Position numbers and translations under genes: made by a program
From: Rhodococcus sp. (in: high G+C Gram-positive bacteria)
GTDB lineage: Bacteria; Actinomycetota; Actinomycetes; Mycobacteriales; Mycobacteriaceae
DNA: 37,038 bases
Assembly: GCA_012514505.1 (NCBI GenBank)
Contig: JAAZAD010000399.1
Location: 1-37,038, forward strand
Direction: 5' to 3'
Notes under the pieces: generated by a model
Databases searched by the model: none
What the model saw: only the letters and a program-made list of their open reading frames with translations
Told to the model about the DNA's origin: nothing
Shown: piece by piece, positions 29,866 through 37,038 of the stretch
How the letters are laid out: every line of letters starts with the position of its first letter
Position numbering within the stretch: the first letter of the stretch is position 1

Positions 29866-29871
29866 AGTATG
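29866..29871 (-). promoter_or_regulatory. -10 box (CATACT) of the MBL-fold gene
   Basis: CATACT on the minus strand is 7 nt before the ATG at 29858, again in leaderless position but with a weaker hexamer. Confidence 0.35.
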
Positions 29872-29921
29872 CCCAATGGTCGTCATCGTTGTCCGGTGCA
29901 AGGCAGACACGGGTAGAGCGG

Positions 29922-29927
29922 TAAACT
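29922..29927 (+). promoter_or_regulatory. -10 box of the purS-purQ promoter
   Basis: TAAACT here would start a transcript near 29935 with a leader of about 60 nt before purS, which unlike many neighbours has a clear Shine-Dalgarno sequence. No strong -35 element was found. Confidence 0.4.
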
Positions 29928-29996
29928 GCCGAGTGCCCGGTGTTCTACCGGCATCTGTTCAACCACAGGCTCAGTACAACCACCGAGGAGCAGCAC

Positions 29997-30236
29997 GTGG
30001 CCCGTGTCGTCGTCGAAGTCATGCCCAAGGCCGAGATTCTCGACCCCCAGGGACAGGCCATTGCCGGAGCTCTGCCTCGCCTCGGCTTTGCCGGGGTGAG
30101 TGATGTCCGTCAGGGCAAGCGATTCGAGCTCGAGGTCGACGGCAGCGTCGACGATGCGCAGCTCGAGAAGATCGCCGAAGCTCTGCTGGCCAACACGGTG
30201 ATCGAGGACTGGACCGTCAGGCGCGTCGAGGCATGA
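29997..30236 (+). CDS. purS: FGAM synthase subunit PurS
   Basis: PurS is the small bridging subunit of the PurS-PurQ-PurL formylglycinamidine ribonucleotide synthase, step 4 of purine synthesis. The 79 residues read [20 protein letters not shown], then [20 protein letters not shown] and [17 protein letters not shown], the full family pattern. GTG at 29997 has GAGGAG 6 nt upstream. It overlaps purQ by 4 bp. Its presence fits the short actinobacterial-type PurL at the window end, which needs separate PurS and PurQ. Confidence 0.97.
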   Translation: MARVVVEVMPKAEILDPQGQAIAGALPRLGFAGVSDVRQGKRFELEVDGSVDDAQLEKIAEALLANTVIEDWTVRRVEA

Positions 30237-30910
30237 GCGCACGCGTCGGAGTCATCACGTTTCCCGGAACCCTCGACGATGTGGACGCAGCCCGCGCGGT
30301 GACGCTGTCCGGCGGCGAGGCAGTCAGCCTGTGGCACGGCGACGCGGATCTGAAAGGCGTGGACGCGGTCATCGTGCCCGGTGGCTTCTCCTACGGCGAC
30401 TACCTGCGTTGCGGCGCGATCGCACGCTTTGCTCCCGTGATGGGCAAGGTTGTCGAAGCTGCCAAGGGTGGGATGCCCGTTCTCGGTATCTGCAACGGCT
30501 TCCAGGTTTTGTGTGAAGCCGGTCTGCTGCCCGGCGCGCTCACCCGCAACGAGGGTCTGCACTTCATCTGCCGCGACGAGTGGCTGAAGGTCGAGAACAA
30601 CTCGACCGCATGGACCACCCGCTACGAGGCCGGCGCAGAGATCCTGATCCCGTTGAAGTCGGGCGAGGGTCGCTTCCAGGCTTCCGAGAAGGTGCTCGAC
30701 GAGCTCGAGGGCGAAGGCCGTGTGGTGTTCCGCTACGCCGGTGACAACCCGAACGGTTCGCAGCGCGGCATCGCCGGAATCTCCTCGGCCAACGGCCGCG
30801 TCGTCGGCTTGATGCCGCACCCCGAGCACGCCACCGAGGCCCTCACCGGCCCCAGCGACGACGGACTCGGCATGTTCTATTCGGCACTCGAAAGCATCGT
30901 CTCTGCCTGA
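30233..30910 (+). CDS. purQ: FGAM synthase glutaminase subunit PurQ
   Basis: PurQ releases ammonia from glutamine for PurL. The 225 residues are a class I glutamine amidotransferase: [32 protein letters not shown], nucleophile in [13 protein letters not shown] and the His-Glu pair in [10 protein letters not shown]. The ATG overlaps the purS stop (ATGA). The partner purL lies about 5 kb downstream, separated by six genes, instead of next to it as in many bacteria. Confidence 0.98.
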   Translation: MSARVGVITFPGTLDDVDAARAVTLSGGEAVSLWHGDADLKGVDAVIVPGGFSYGDYLRCGAIARFAPVMGKVVEAAKGGMPVLGICNGFQVLCEAGLLPGALTRNEGLHFICRDEWLKVENNSTAWTTRYEAGAEILIPLKSGEGRFQASEKVLDELEGEGRVVFRYAGDNPNGSQRGIAGISSANGRVVGLMPHPEHATEALTGPSDDGLGMFYSALESIVSA

Positions 30911-30938
30911 TCCGCAGCGCTGATCCTGAATCAACTGC

Positions 30939-30952
30939 GAGAACGTGTTCTA
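30939..30952. promoter_or_regulatory. KstR-like operator (AGAAC-GT-GTTCT)
   Basis: The 14 bases GAGAACGTGTTCTA fit the KstR consensus TNNAACNNGTTNNA except for the first base. The palindrome lies just upstream of the -10 box at 30959, where a repressor would block the DapB-like/AhpD-like operon. KstR controls sterol catabolism in rhodococci and mycobacteria; other TetR proteins bind similar sites. Confidence 0.45.
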
Positions 30953-30958
30953 GCTCGG

Positions 30959-30964
30959 TAGCGT
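30959..30964 (+). promoter_or_regulatory. -10 box of a leaderless promoter (DapB-like gene)
   Basis: TAGCGT is followed by 6 nt and the ATG at 30971. A palindromic operator candidate sits 6 bp upstream. Confidence 0.5.
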
Positions 30965-30970
30965 CGGGTC

Positions 30971-32050
30971 ATGATTCGCACCGTGGTGTGGGGTACGGGC
31001 AACGTCGGACGTGCCGCAATCCGCGCGGTGCAGGCGCATCCGGACTTGCGCCTTTCTGCCGTCGTGGTGCATGACCCGGCGAAGGTCGGACGCGACGCCG
31101 GTGACCTCGCGGGGCTGGAGCATCCGGTGGGTATCGCAGCGACGGACGACGTCGACGCAGTACTCGCGGCAGAACCCGATGCCCTGGTCTACGCCGTGTC
31201 GGGTGATGTTCGACCCGACGATGCCCTCGCCGACGTCGTCCGCGCTCTCCGTGCCGGTGCAATTGTGGTCACGCCTGCCCTGTATGCGCTGTACGACCAC
31301 CGCAGTGCACCCGAAGAAGTGACGGAACCCGTCCGCGCTGCCATCGAGGCAGGGGGTGGTGCCCTGTTCGTCTCCGGGGTCGACCCCGGCTGGGGAAATG
31401 ACATATTGCCGCTGCTGATCAGCGGTCTCGGCGGCACCGTCGACGCCATCAGGTGTCAGGAGATTTTCGACTACTCCACCTACGACCAGCCAGATTCGGT
31501 CCGCTACCTGGTCGGTATGGGTCAGCCGATGGACTACCAACCCCCGATGATCGCCCCGTCCGTGCCGACCATGGTGTGGGGCGGTCAGGTACGGCTCATG
31601 GCCAGGGCACTGGGAGTGGACCTCGACGAGATCCGCGAAACGCTGGACCGACGCGCACTCGATTCCACGATCAGCACCGCGACGATGGGGGAGTTCGACG
31701 CGGGCACACAGGGTGCGATCCGGTTCGAGGTTCAGGGCATCGTCGACGGTGAACCGCGCATCGCCATCGAACACGTCACGCGTATCCATCCGTCGTGTGC
31801 ACCGGATTGGCCTGTGCCCCCGGATGGCGACGGGGCGCACCGCGTCATCGTCGAGGGTCGGCCCCGAATCGAGGTCACCGTGGAGGCCACCGACGAGGGC
31901 GGCAGCAGATCCGCCGGCGGAAATGCCACAGCGGTAGGGCGTTTGGTCAACGCGATCGACTGGTTGTTCGATTCGCCGCCCGGTGTGTACGACGCGCTCG
32001 ACGTGCCGTTGCGCCCGGCCGTGGGCAAACTCGGAAGGAAGACACCATGA
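30971..32050 (+). CDS. Dihydrodipicolinate reductase-like (DapB-fold) NAD(P) oxidoreductase
   Basis: The 359 residues open with a Rossmann nucleotide-binding site, RTVVWGTGNVGRAAIRAVQA, and continue with LSAVVVHDPAKVGRDAG, DALVYAV and FVSGVDPGWGNDILPLL. This layout is that of DapB-related proteins such as 2,4-diaminopentanoate dehydrogenase, which are widespread in actinobacteria and mostly without known substrate. True DapB is shorter (about 250 residues) and has a different catalytic motif, so lysine synthesis is unlikely. The ATG has a TAGCGT box 6 nt upstream. The stop overlaps the start of the AhpD-like gene (ATGA). The KstR-like site suggests a catabolic role. Confidence 0.82.
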   Translation: MIRTVVWGTGNVGRAAIRAVQAHPDLRLSAVVVHDPAKVGRDAGDLAGLEHPVGIAATDDVDAVLAAEPDALVYAVSGDVRPDDALADVVRALRAGAIVVTPALYALYDHRSAPEEVTEPVRAAIEAGGGALFVSGVDPGWGNDILPLLISGLGGTVDAIRCQEIFDYSTYDQPDSVRYLVGMGQPMDYQPPMIAPSVPTMVWGGQVRLMARALGVDLDEIRETLDRRALDSTISTATMGEFDAGTQGAIRFEVQGIVDGEPRIAIEHVTRIHPSCAPDWPVPPDGDGAHRVIVEGRPRIEVTVEATDEGGSRSAGGNATAVGRLVNAIDWLFDSPPGVYDALDVPLRPAVGKLGRKTP

Positions 32051-32565
32051 GAATCGACGTCCCCGAAGGCAAGGATCCGATCGGTTACGTGTGGGGCGAG
32101 GCCGTCCCCGAGATCGGGAGTGCCGCGTCGCAGTTCTCGATGGCGGTCTATGCCCACACGACCCTCGGACTGCGCGAGTTCGAGGCTGCGCGACTGCGCA
32201 TCGCGCAGATCAACGGCTGCATTTTCTGCCTGGATTGGCGGACCGACCGTAACGGCGACAAAGTCGAGGAGGGCTTCGTCGACGCTGTCGCCGACTGGCG
32301 GACCACGGACAAGTTCGACGCACGCACCCGTCTGGCCGCCGAGTATGCCGAGCGGTACGCCATCGATCACCACAATCTGGACGACGAGTTCTGGAAGAGG
32401 ATGTTCGAGCACTACAGCCAGGCCGAAGTGGTGGAGCTGTCGATGGCGATCGGATCGTGGCTGGCTTTCGGTCGACTGAATCATGTGCTGGGCGTCGACA
32501 CTGCGTGCACGCTTTCGGTACGAGATTCAGACCCCTCCACCGGACCCGGCGCCCCGCGGATCTGA
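32047..32565 (+). CDS. Carboxymuconolactone decarboxylase/AhpD-fold protein
   Basis: The 172 residues follow the CMD/AhpD helical pattern: FSMAVYAHTTLGLREFEAAR, then RIAQINGCIFCLDWRTDR with the redox CxxC motif (Cys58, Cys61), FDARTRLAAEYAERYA and VVELSMAIGSWLAFGRLNHV. The CxxC suggests a thiol-based reductase or peroxidase activity, not decarboxylation. ATG at 32047 overlaps the upstream stop by 4 bp, so expression is coupled to the DapB-like gene; the open frame to 31795 is a shadow of that gene. It converges on the TetR gene, with 20 bp between stops. Confidence 0.87.
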   Translation: MRIDVPEGKDPIGYVWGEAVPEIGSAASQFSMAVYAHTTLGLREFEAARLRIAQINGCIFCLDWRTDRNGDKVEEGFVDAVADWRTTDKFDARTRLAAEYAERYAIDHHNLDDEFWKRMFEHYSQAEVVELSMAIGSWLAFGRLNHVLGVDTACTLSVRDSDPSTGPGAPRI

Positions 32566-32585
32566 ACGGATCGTGCTACTACCGA

Positions 32586-33167
32586 CTATGGCGCGAGCGC
32601 CCGCATCGCCAGGTGGACGACCGTATCGGCGTGCGCGTAGTCGAGTGTGAACGTGCCGTTCATCCATCGGTGGAAAATCGGCCCGACGAAGAGCTCGAAG
32701 GCGATCGCCGAGTCGACGTCGGAGCGTATCTGGCCCTGCTTCTGCGCTGATCGAAAGCGGACGTCGACCTGCGCGAGTTGAGGTCGGTAGATCTGATCGA
32801 CTACCTGACGCTGGAGCGCAGGGTCTTGCAGCGACTCGATCGCGAGTGCCCGGAAGAGTGGTTCCACGTCGGGGGAGGTGAACTCGTCGACGGTCGCGCG
32901 CAGCACCGTTCGCATGTCTGTCGCCAGGTCGCCGGTGTCGGGTAGCGGGAGCAGGTCGTCCGTGGAGTTCTGTGTCGCCAGTGCGTCCACTACGACTGCA
33001 CCTTTGGATCGCCACCAGCGGTAGATGGTCTGCTTGCCCACCCCGGCGCGGGCGGCGATGCCCTCGATGGTGATCTTCGGGTACGGCTGTTCGCGGATCA
33101 GATCCTGCGTGGCCACCAGGATCGCGGATCGTGATCGCTCGGATCGGCGAGGGTATTCTGTGGTCAT
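32586..33167 (-). CDS. TetR-family regulator, likely controls the glycosyltransferase
   Basis: The 193 residues begin RRSERSRSAILVATQDLIRE, then ITIEGIAARAGVGKQTIYRW and WRSKGAVVVDAL, a standard TetR domain with the GKQTIYRWW recognition helix. The ligand domain (SPDVEPLFRALAIESLQDP, FELFVGPIFHRWMNG) is the TetR_C_11 type. It is divergent from the glycosyltransferase gene. Two palindromes of the form CGAGACG-N3-CGTCTCG lie between them, one next to its own candidate -10 (TAACTT, 33179-33184) and one at the glycosyltransferase promoter. The inducing ligand may be the substrate of that enzyme. Confidence 0.92.
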   Translation of the reverse strand: MTTEYPRRSERSRSAILVATQDLIREQPYPKITIEGIAARAGVGKQTIYRWWRSKGAVVVDALATQNSTDDLLPLPDTGDLATDMRTVLRATVDEFTSPDVEPLFRALAIESLQDPALQRQVVDQIYRPQLAQVDVRFRSAQKQGQIRSDVDSAIAFELFVGPIFHRWMNGTFTLDYAHADTVVHLAMRALAP

Positions 33168-33186
33168 TGTCCAACCTTAAGTTAAT

Positions 33187-33203
33187 CGAGACGTATCGTC
33201 TTG
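33187..33203. promoter_or_regulatory. TetR operator 1 (near the regulator gene)
   Basis: CGAGACG-TAT-CGTCTTG has 7-bp arms with one mismatch and shares its pattern with the site at 33254. It lies 3 bp upstream of the candidate -10 of the TetR gene, where it would serve autoregulation. Confidence 0.75.
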
Positions 33204-33220
33204 CAATTTTGCCAAATCTC

Positions 33221-33249
33221 TTGACGGATCGACTCTACGCTGGCACTCT
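33221..33249 (+). promoter_or_regulatory. Promoter of the glycosyltransferase gene
   Basis: TTGACG (33221-33226), a 17-nt spacer and CACTCT (33244-33249) form a plausible sigma70-type promoter. The expected start near 33256 falls inside operator 2. Confidence 0.55.
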
Positions 33250-33253
33250 CATC

Positions 33254-33270
33254 CGAGACGGAACGTCTCG
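33254..33270. promoter_or_regulatory. TetR operator 2 (at the glycosyltransferase start of transcription)
   Basis: CGAGACG-GAA-CGTCTCG is a perfect 7-bp inverted repeat with a 3-nt centre. Its place just after the -10 box fits direct repression. Confidence 0.8.
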
Positions 33271-33291
33271 CCAAACGGAAGGTGCCCCAAA

Positions 33292-34503
33292 ATGCCCCGT
33301 AAACACATAGCCATGGTCAGCATTCCAGCCCCCGGACACGTGAATCCGAGCCTCGAGATCATTCGCGAGTTGGCCGCCCGCGGTCATCGCGTGACCTACG
33401 CGAACGACCCGTCGATGGAGTCGGTCATCACCGAGACGGGGGCGGAACTGCGGCCCTACAAGTCGACGCTGCCCGGCGTCAATCATGCGGGTGTGGAAGA
33501 AGGTGAAACGTCCGACGAGTCCTGGGGCGACGACGCCATCGACGCGCTCACGCTGTTCCAGGACGACTACGAAGCGATGCTTCCGCAACTGAGGGAGCTG
33601 TACGAGAACGACAAGCCCGACCTCTTCCTGTACGACATCGCGGGCGGACCGGCTCGAATTCTCGCGCAGGAGTGGGGAATTCCGATGGTGCAGCTGTCAC
33701 CCACCTACGTGGCCTGGGAAGGCTACGAAGAGGAGATGGCCGAGATGATCGACGGAATGAAGGCGGATCCGCGTGGTGCTGCGTACTACGAACGCCAGGA
33801 CCGGTTCCTGGCCGAGAACGGGGTGACGATGCCGGCAGCCCAGTTCTTCGGCCGCCCGGAACGTGCTGTCGTGCTGGTAGCGAAGTCGATGCAGCCCAAC
33901 GCCGACCGGGTGAACGAATCCGTATACACGTTCGTCGGTCCGGCGCTGCCCACGAACAGAAGTGGTGACGGCGAATGGGTCCGACCGGAGGGTGTCGACA
34001 AGGTGCTCCTGATCTCACTCGGCACCGCATACACCGACAAGGTCGACTTCTACCGGCGGTGCGTCGAGGCGTTCGGCGGCGTCGACGGCTGGCATGTCGT
34101 GCTGCAGATCGGTCGGAAAGTCGACGAAGCGGATCTTGGTGTCGTCCCCGAGAACTTCGAGGTGCACCGCTGGGTTCCGCAGTTCGACATCCTCCGTCAG
34201 GCAGACGCCTTCGTCACCCACGCCGGAATGGGCGGATCGAGCGAAGGTATGTTCACCGGAACGCCGATGATCGCAGTCCCGCAAGCGGTTGATCAGTTCG
34301 AGAACGCAGACGCCCTGGTTGCGGCCGGTGTCGGCGTTCGTCTCGATGCCGACACTGCGACCGTCGCCGACCTGCGGGACGCGTTGGAGCAGGTCACATC
34401 CGATTCGATCCGTAACCGCAGCGCCGAACTTGCTGCCGAACTCCGCGAAGCGGGCGGCGCGGCTCGGGCAGTCGAGATCCTTGAATCGTTTCTGCCCGGG
34501 TGA
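33292..34503 (+). CDS. MGT-family glycosyltransferase (GT1, macrolide/rifamycin glycosyltransferase-like)
   Basis: GT1 enzymes transfer a sugar from a UDP- or dTDP-donor to small hydrophobic molecules. The 403 residues have the acceptor-domain start [20 protein letters not shown] and the donor-domain signature: [40 protein letters not shown] and QAVDQFENA. Size and motifs match the MGT subfamily that inactivates macrolides and, in nocardiae, rifampicin (Rgt). The substrate is not deducible, but tight control by a divergent TetR with two operators fits xenobiotic-induced detoxification. GGAAGG is 10 nt before the ATG. A stem-loop follows 40 bp after the stop. Confidence 0.9.
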   Translation: MPRKHIAMVSIPAPGHVNPSLEIIRELAARGHRVTYANDPSMESVITETGAELRPYKSTLPGVNHAGVEEGETSDESWGDDAIDALTLFQDDYEAMLPQLRELYENDKPDLFLYDIAGGPARILAQEWGIPMVQLSPTYVAWEGYEEEMAEMIDGMKADPRGAAYYERQDRFLAENGVTMPAAQFFGRPERAVVLVAKSMQPNADRVNESVYTFVGPALPTNRSGDGEWVRPEGVDKVLLISLGTAYTDKVDFYRRCVEAFGGVDGWHVVLQIGRKVDEADLGVVPENFEVHRWVPQFDILRQADAFVTHAGMGGSSEGMFTGTPMIAVPQAVDQFENADALVAAGVGVRLDADTATVADLRDALEQVTSDSIRNRSAELAAELREAGGAARAVEILESFLPG

Positions 34504-34542
34504 GCGGTTCGTTCCTGCCGGCCTGAGCGTTCAGCACGCGGT

Positions 34543-34589
34543 ACGAACGGAACATCCGTCCCGTCAGGACGGACGGATGTCCCGTTCGT
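34543..34589. other. 19-bp stem-loop between the glycosyltransferase and aminopeptidase genes
   Basis: Arms 34543-34561 and 34571-34589 match at 18 of 19 positions around a 9-nt loop. No T-run follows. It may end or protect the glycosyltransferase transcript, or serve as an operator for the next gene, whose start is 33 bp away. Confidence 0.7.
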
Positions 34590-34621
34590 CCCCGGGGGAT
34601 GGGCTGCTGCATGATGGCTGC

Positions 34622-35905
34622 ATGCCTTCCACCACGTGGGCCGACGCCCAAGGACTCTGCACCTTCGTCGATGCATCGCCGTCACCGTTCCATGTGTGCG
34701 CCACGGTGTCCGTGATGCTCGAAGGCGCCGGGTTCACCCGGTTGGACGAACGTGCGTCGTGGCCCGCCGAGCCGGGAAAGTACTACCTGGTGCGGGGTGG
34801 ATCGCTCATTGCGTGGAGCACCGAGCGAGTGAACCGGACCGCACCCTTCCGGATCGTCGGTGGGCACACGGACAGCCCCAACCTGCGGGTCAAGCAGCAC
34901 CCCGACCTGGTGTCCGCCGGGTGGCAGATGGTCGGCCTCGAGCCGTACGGGGGAGCGTGGCTCAACTCGTGGCTCGACCGCGACCTCGGCATCTCCGGCA
35001 GGATCAGCGTGCGGGTCGGCAACACCGTCGAGGAGAAGTTGGTCCGCATCGACGAACCGATTCTGCGAGTCCCGCAACTGGCGATCCACCTGTCCGAAGA
35101 CCGCAAGGGTGTGCAACTCGACCCGCAGCGACACGTCAACGCGGTATGGGGAGTCGGCACCGAGGCGCGCTCGTTCATCGATTTCGTCGCCGAAAAGTCC
35201 GAGGTCCCGGCCGGCACCGTTCTCGGCTGGGAACTGATGACGCACGATCTCGCCCCGAGCGCCGTGGTGGGCACCGACGAAGACCTGGTCAGCGCGCCGC
35301 GACTGGACAACCAGGGAACCTGCTACGCCGGGACCCAAGCCTTGCTGGCCGCGGCGGAGTTCCCGGGCGACCACGTGCCCGTGCTCGCGCTCTTCGATCA
35401 CGAAGAAGTGGGCAGCATGTCCGATCGCGGCGCGTTCTCCGATTTGTTGAGCACCGTCCTCGAACGGATCGTGCTCGGACGTGGCGGCGGACGGGAGGAG
35501 TTTCTGCAGGCGATGGCCGGCTCGGTATGCGCCTCCGGAGACATGGCGCACGCGACGCACCCCAACTACCCGGACCGGCACGAACCGGCGCACCGGATCA
35601 CCGTCAACGGCGGCCCCGTCCTGAAGGTCAATCAGAATCTTCGGTACGCCACCGACTCGGCCGGGGCCGGCGCATTCGCGGTCGCCTGCGATCAGGCAGG
35701 GGTGCCGTTGCAGCGCTACGTACACCGCGCGGACCTGCCCTGTGGCTCCACCATCGGCCCCATCACGGCCTCGCGGACCGGGCTCTCGACCGTGGACGTC
35801 GGTGCCCCGCAGCTGGGCATGCATTCCGCCCGCGAACTCATGGGCGCGTGGGACGTTCGCGCGTACTCCGACGCCCTCGCAGCCTTCCTGACACCCACCG
35901 GGTGA
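34622..35905 (+). CDS. pepC: M18-family aminopeptidase
   Basis: M18 enzymes are cytoplasmic zinc aminopeptidases that form large tetrahedral complexes. The 427 residues have [20 protein letters not shown] at the start and the metal-site blocks [40 protein letters not shown] and [12 protein letters not shown]. Length is typical. ATG at 34622 was chosen because the motif-bearing N-terminus begins there; the frame is open back to 34289 through the glycosyltransferase end. The symbol follows my recollection of M. tuberculosis pepC (Rv0800), which also lies just upstream of purL. Confidence 0.92.
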   Translation: MPSTTWADAQGLCTFVDASPSPFHVCATVSVMLEGAGFTRLDERASWPAEPGKYYLVRGGSLIAWSTERVNRTAPFRIVGGHTDSPNLRVKQHPDLVSAGWQMVGLEPYGGAWLNSWLDRDLGISGRISVRVGNTVEEKLVRIDEPILRVPQLAIHLSEDRKGVQLDPQRHVNAVWGVGTEARSFIDFVAEKSEVPAGTVLGWELMTHDLAPSAVVGTDEDLVSAPRLDNQGTCYAGTQALLAAAEFPGDHVPVLALFDHEEVGSMSDRGAFSDLLSTVLERIVLGRGGGREEFLQAMAGSVCASGDMAHATHPNYPDRHEPAHRITVNGGPVLKVNQNLRYATDSAGAGAFAVACDQAGVPLQRYVHRADLPCGSTIGPITASRTGLSTVDVGAPQLGMHSARELMGAWDVRAYSDALAAFLTPTG

Positions 35906-35935
35906 TGCGGCGCTGATCGTCGCGGCTCGCCGGGC

Positions 35936-35941
35936 TAGACT
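35936..35941 (+). promoter_or_regulatory. -10 box of the purL promoter
   Basis: TAGACT stands 63 nt before the purL GTG. CTGATC at 35912-35917, 18 nt upstream, may be the -35. The transcript would carry a leader of about 55 nt. Confidence 0.4.
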
Positions 35942-36004
35942 TCGTGCAGGCAGCGCGATGCCGAGCCTGCCGTTCGATCCCAACAGGGAAGGGACCTACG
36001 CCCA

Positions 36005-37038
36005 GTGTCTCCGCAGGTAGATACCGTCACGCACGCATCCGAATCCCCCGACGTGGGCCAGCCGTTCAAAGAGCTGGGTCTCAAGGACGACGAGTACGCC
36101 CGCATCAAGGAGATTCTCGGACGCCGTCCCACGGACGCCGAGCTCGCGATGTACTCGGTGATGTGGTCCGAGCACTGCTCCTACAAGTCCTCGAAGGTGC
36201 ACCTTCGGTACTTCGGTGAGACCACCACCGACGAGATGCGTTCCGCGATGCTCGCAGGCATCGGCGAGAACGCCGGCGTCGTCGACATCGGCGACGGCTG
36301 GGCCGTCACGTTCAAGGTCGAGAGTCACAACCACCCGTCCTACGTCGAGCCCTACCAGGGTGCCGCGACGGGTGTCGGCGGCATCGTCCGCGACATCATG
36401 GCGATGGGTGCACGTCCGATCGCGGTCATGGATCAGCTGCGTTTCGGTGCCGCAGACGCCCCCGATACCCGTCGCGTCGTCGACGGAGTGGTGCGCGGCG
36501 TCGGTGGTTACGGCAACTCGCTCGGCCTGCCCAACGTGGGCGGCGAGACGGTGTTCGACGCCTCGTATGCGGGCAACCCCCTGGTCAACGCGCTCTGTGC
36601 CGGCGCGATGCGCGTCGAAGACCTGCACCTGGCCTTCGCGTCGGGTACCGGCAACAAGATCATCCTGTTCGGCGCCCGCACCGGACTGGACGGCATCGGC
36701 GGCGTGTCCGTGCTGGCGTCCGAAACCTTCGACGAGTCCGACGGTGGCCGCCCGAAGAAGCTGCCGGCCGTGCAGGTCGGCGACCCGTTCACCGAAAAGG
36801 TGCTCATCGAGTGCTGCCTCGACCTGTACCGCGAGAAGCTCGTCGTCGGCATTCAGGACCTCGGCGGTGCCGGGTTGTCGTGCGCCACGTCCGAGTTGGC
36901 AGCGGCCGGTGACGGCGGCATGCACATCAACCTCGAGCAGGTTCCGATGCGAGCCACCGGCATGACGGCGGCGGAGGTGCTCTCGAGCGAGTCGCAGGAG
37001 CGCATGTGCGCCGTCGTCAAGCCAGAAGACGTGGACGC
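36005..37038 (+). CDS. purL: FGAM synthase catalytic subunit PurL, 3'-truncated by window
   Basis: PurL uses ATP and ammonia from PurQ to convert FGAR to FGAM. About 344 of the expected 750 or so residues are present and the frame is open to the window end. Seen are [36 protein letters not shown], the ATP/metal motif [36 protein letters not shown] and [19 protein letters not shown]. The N-terminus lacks the PurS-like domain of large PurL, as expected since purS is separate. The start is GTG at 36005 after CAGGGAAGGGA, with rather long spacing. Confidence 0.96.
   Translation, partial: MSPQVDTVTHASESPDVGQPFKELGLKDDEYARIKEILGRRPTDAELAMYSVMWSEHCSYKSSKVHLRYFGETTTDEMRSAMLAGIGENAGVVDIGDGWAVTFKVESHNHPSYVEPYQGAATGVGGIVRDIMAMGARPIAVMDQLRFGAADAPDTRRVVDGVVRGVGGYGNSLGLPNVGGETVFDASYAGNPLVNALCAGAMRVEDLHLAFASGTGNKIILFGARTGLDGIGGVSVLASETFDESDGGRPKKLPAVQVGDPFTEKVLIECCLDLYREKLVVGIQDLGGAGLSCATSELAAAGDGGMHINLEQVPMRATGMTAAEVLSSESQERMCAVVKPEDVD

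Noticed and set aside
34682-35983. 433-codon minus-strand frame under the M18 aminopeptidase
   Set aside because: It is a shadow of a gene with all M18 metal motifs.

Overview
The window looks like chromosome of a high-GC actinobacterium of the Mycobacteriales, most likely Rhodococcus or a close Nocardiaceae relative. The grounds are codon and base composition, frequent GTG starts, many TANNNT -10 boxes placed 6-8 nt before the start codon (leaderless-type promoters), and a broken-up purine cluster (purD ... purB ... purC-ptrB ... purS-purQ ... M18 aminopeptidase ... purL) whose order matches what I recall of Mycobacterium tuberculosis Rv0772-Rv0803. The genus is inferred from reading alone; no search was run.

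Layout. 1-2400: end of a siderophore locus, with the C-terminus of an NRPS that ends in a condensation domain, an ornithine N5-hydroxylase behind a candidate IdeR iron box, an MbtH-like protein and a strong terminator. 2424-4230: ThrE-type exporter and an NTF2-like protein on the minus strand. 4303-5587: tRNA-Thr(TGT), then a RES-toxin/MbcA-like antitoxin pair with three GGTCAAGT repeats upstream. 5653-9366: rifampin-phosphotransferase-like enzyme, a small PTP-like protein and a DinB-like protein. 9338-10858: a paired SMR transporter behind a protein made largely of 13 decapeptide repeats. 10962-13013: Rv1155-like PPOX protein, then a ParA ATPase plus an unrecognised small partner, bracketed by two copies of a 46-bp hairpin repeat. 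13026-13398: guanidinium exporter sugE/gdx under a guanidine-III (ykkC-III) riboswitch.

13447-26471: HIT protein, alpha/beta hydrolase, purD, methyltransferase, aminotransferase, TetR, DinB/DUF664, purB, HIT protein, purC, ptrB, LppP/LprE-like lipoprotein, glutathione peroxidase and a DUF2334-like protein. 26480-28304: TetR regulator divergent from a DUF418-like membrane protein across a large nested palindrome. 28459-29189: an unknown gene broken by a one-base frameshift. 29214-30910: MBL-fold hydrolase, then purS and purQ. 30971-33167: a DapB-fold reductase and an AhpD-fold protein, translationally coupled, behind a KstR-like box, followed by a TetR gene. 33292-37038: an MGT-type glycosyltransferase with two palindromic operators, the M18 aminopeptidase, and the 5' part of purL, cut by the window end.

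The least explained items are the decapeptide-repeat protein with its SMR pair, the ParA/partner module between hairpin repeats, and the hairpin family itself (four clear copies and one decayed copy between 11.4 and 25.7 kb). No stretch longer than 300 bp lacks a gene.
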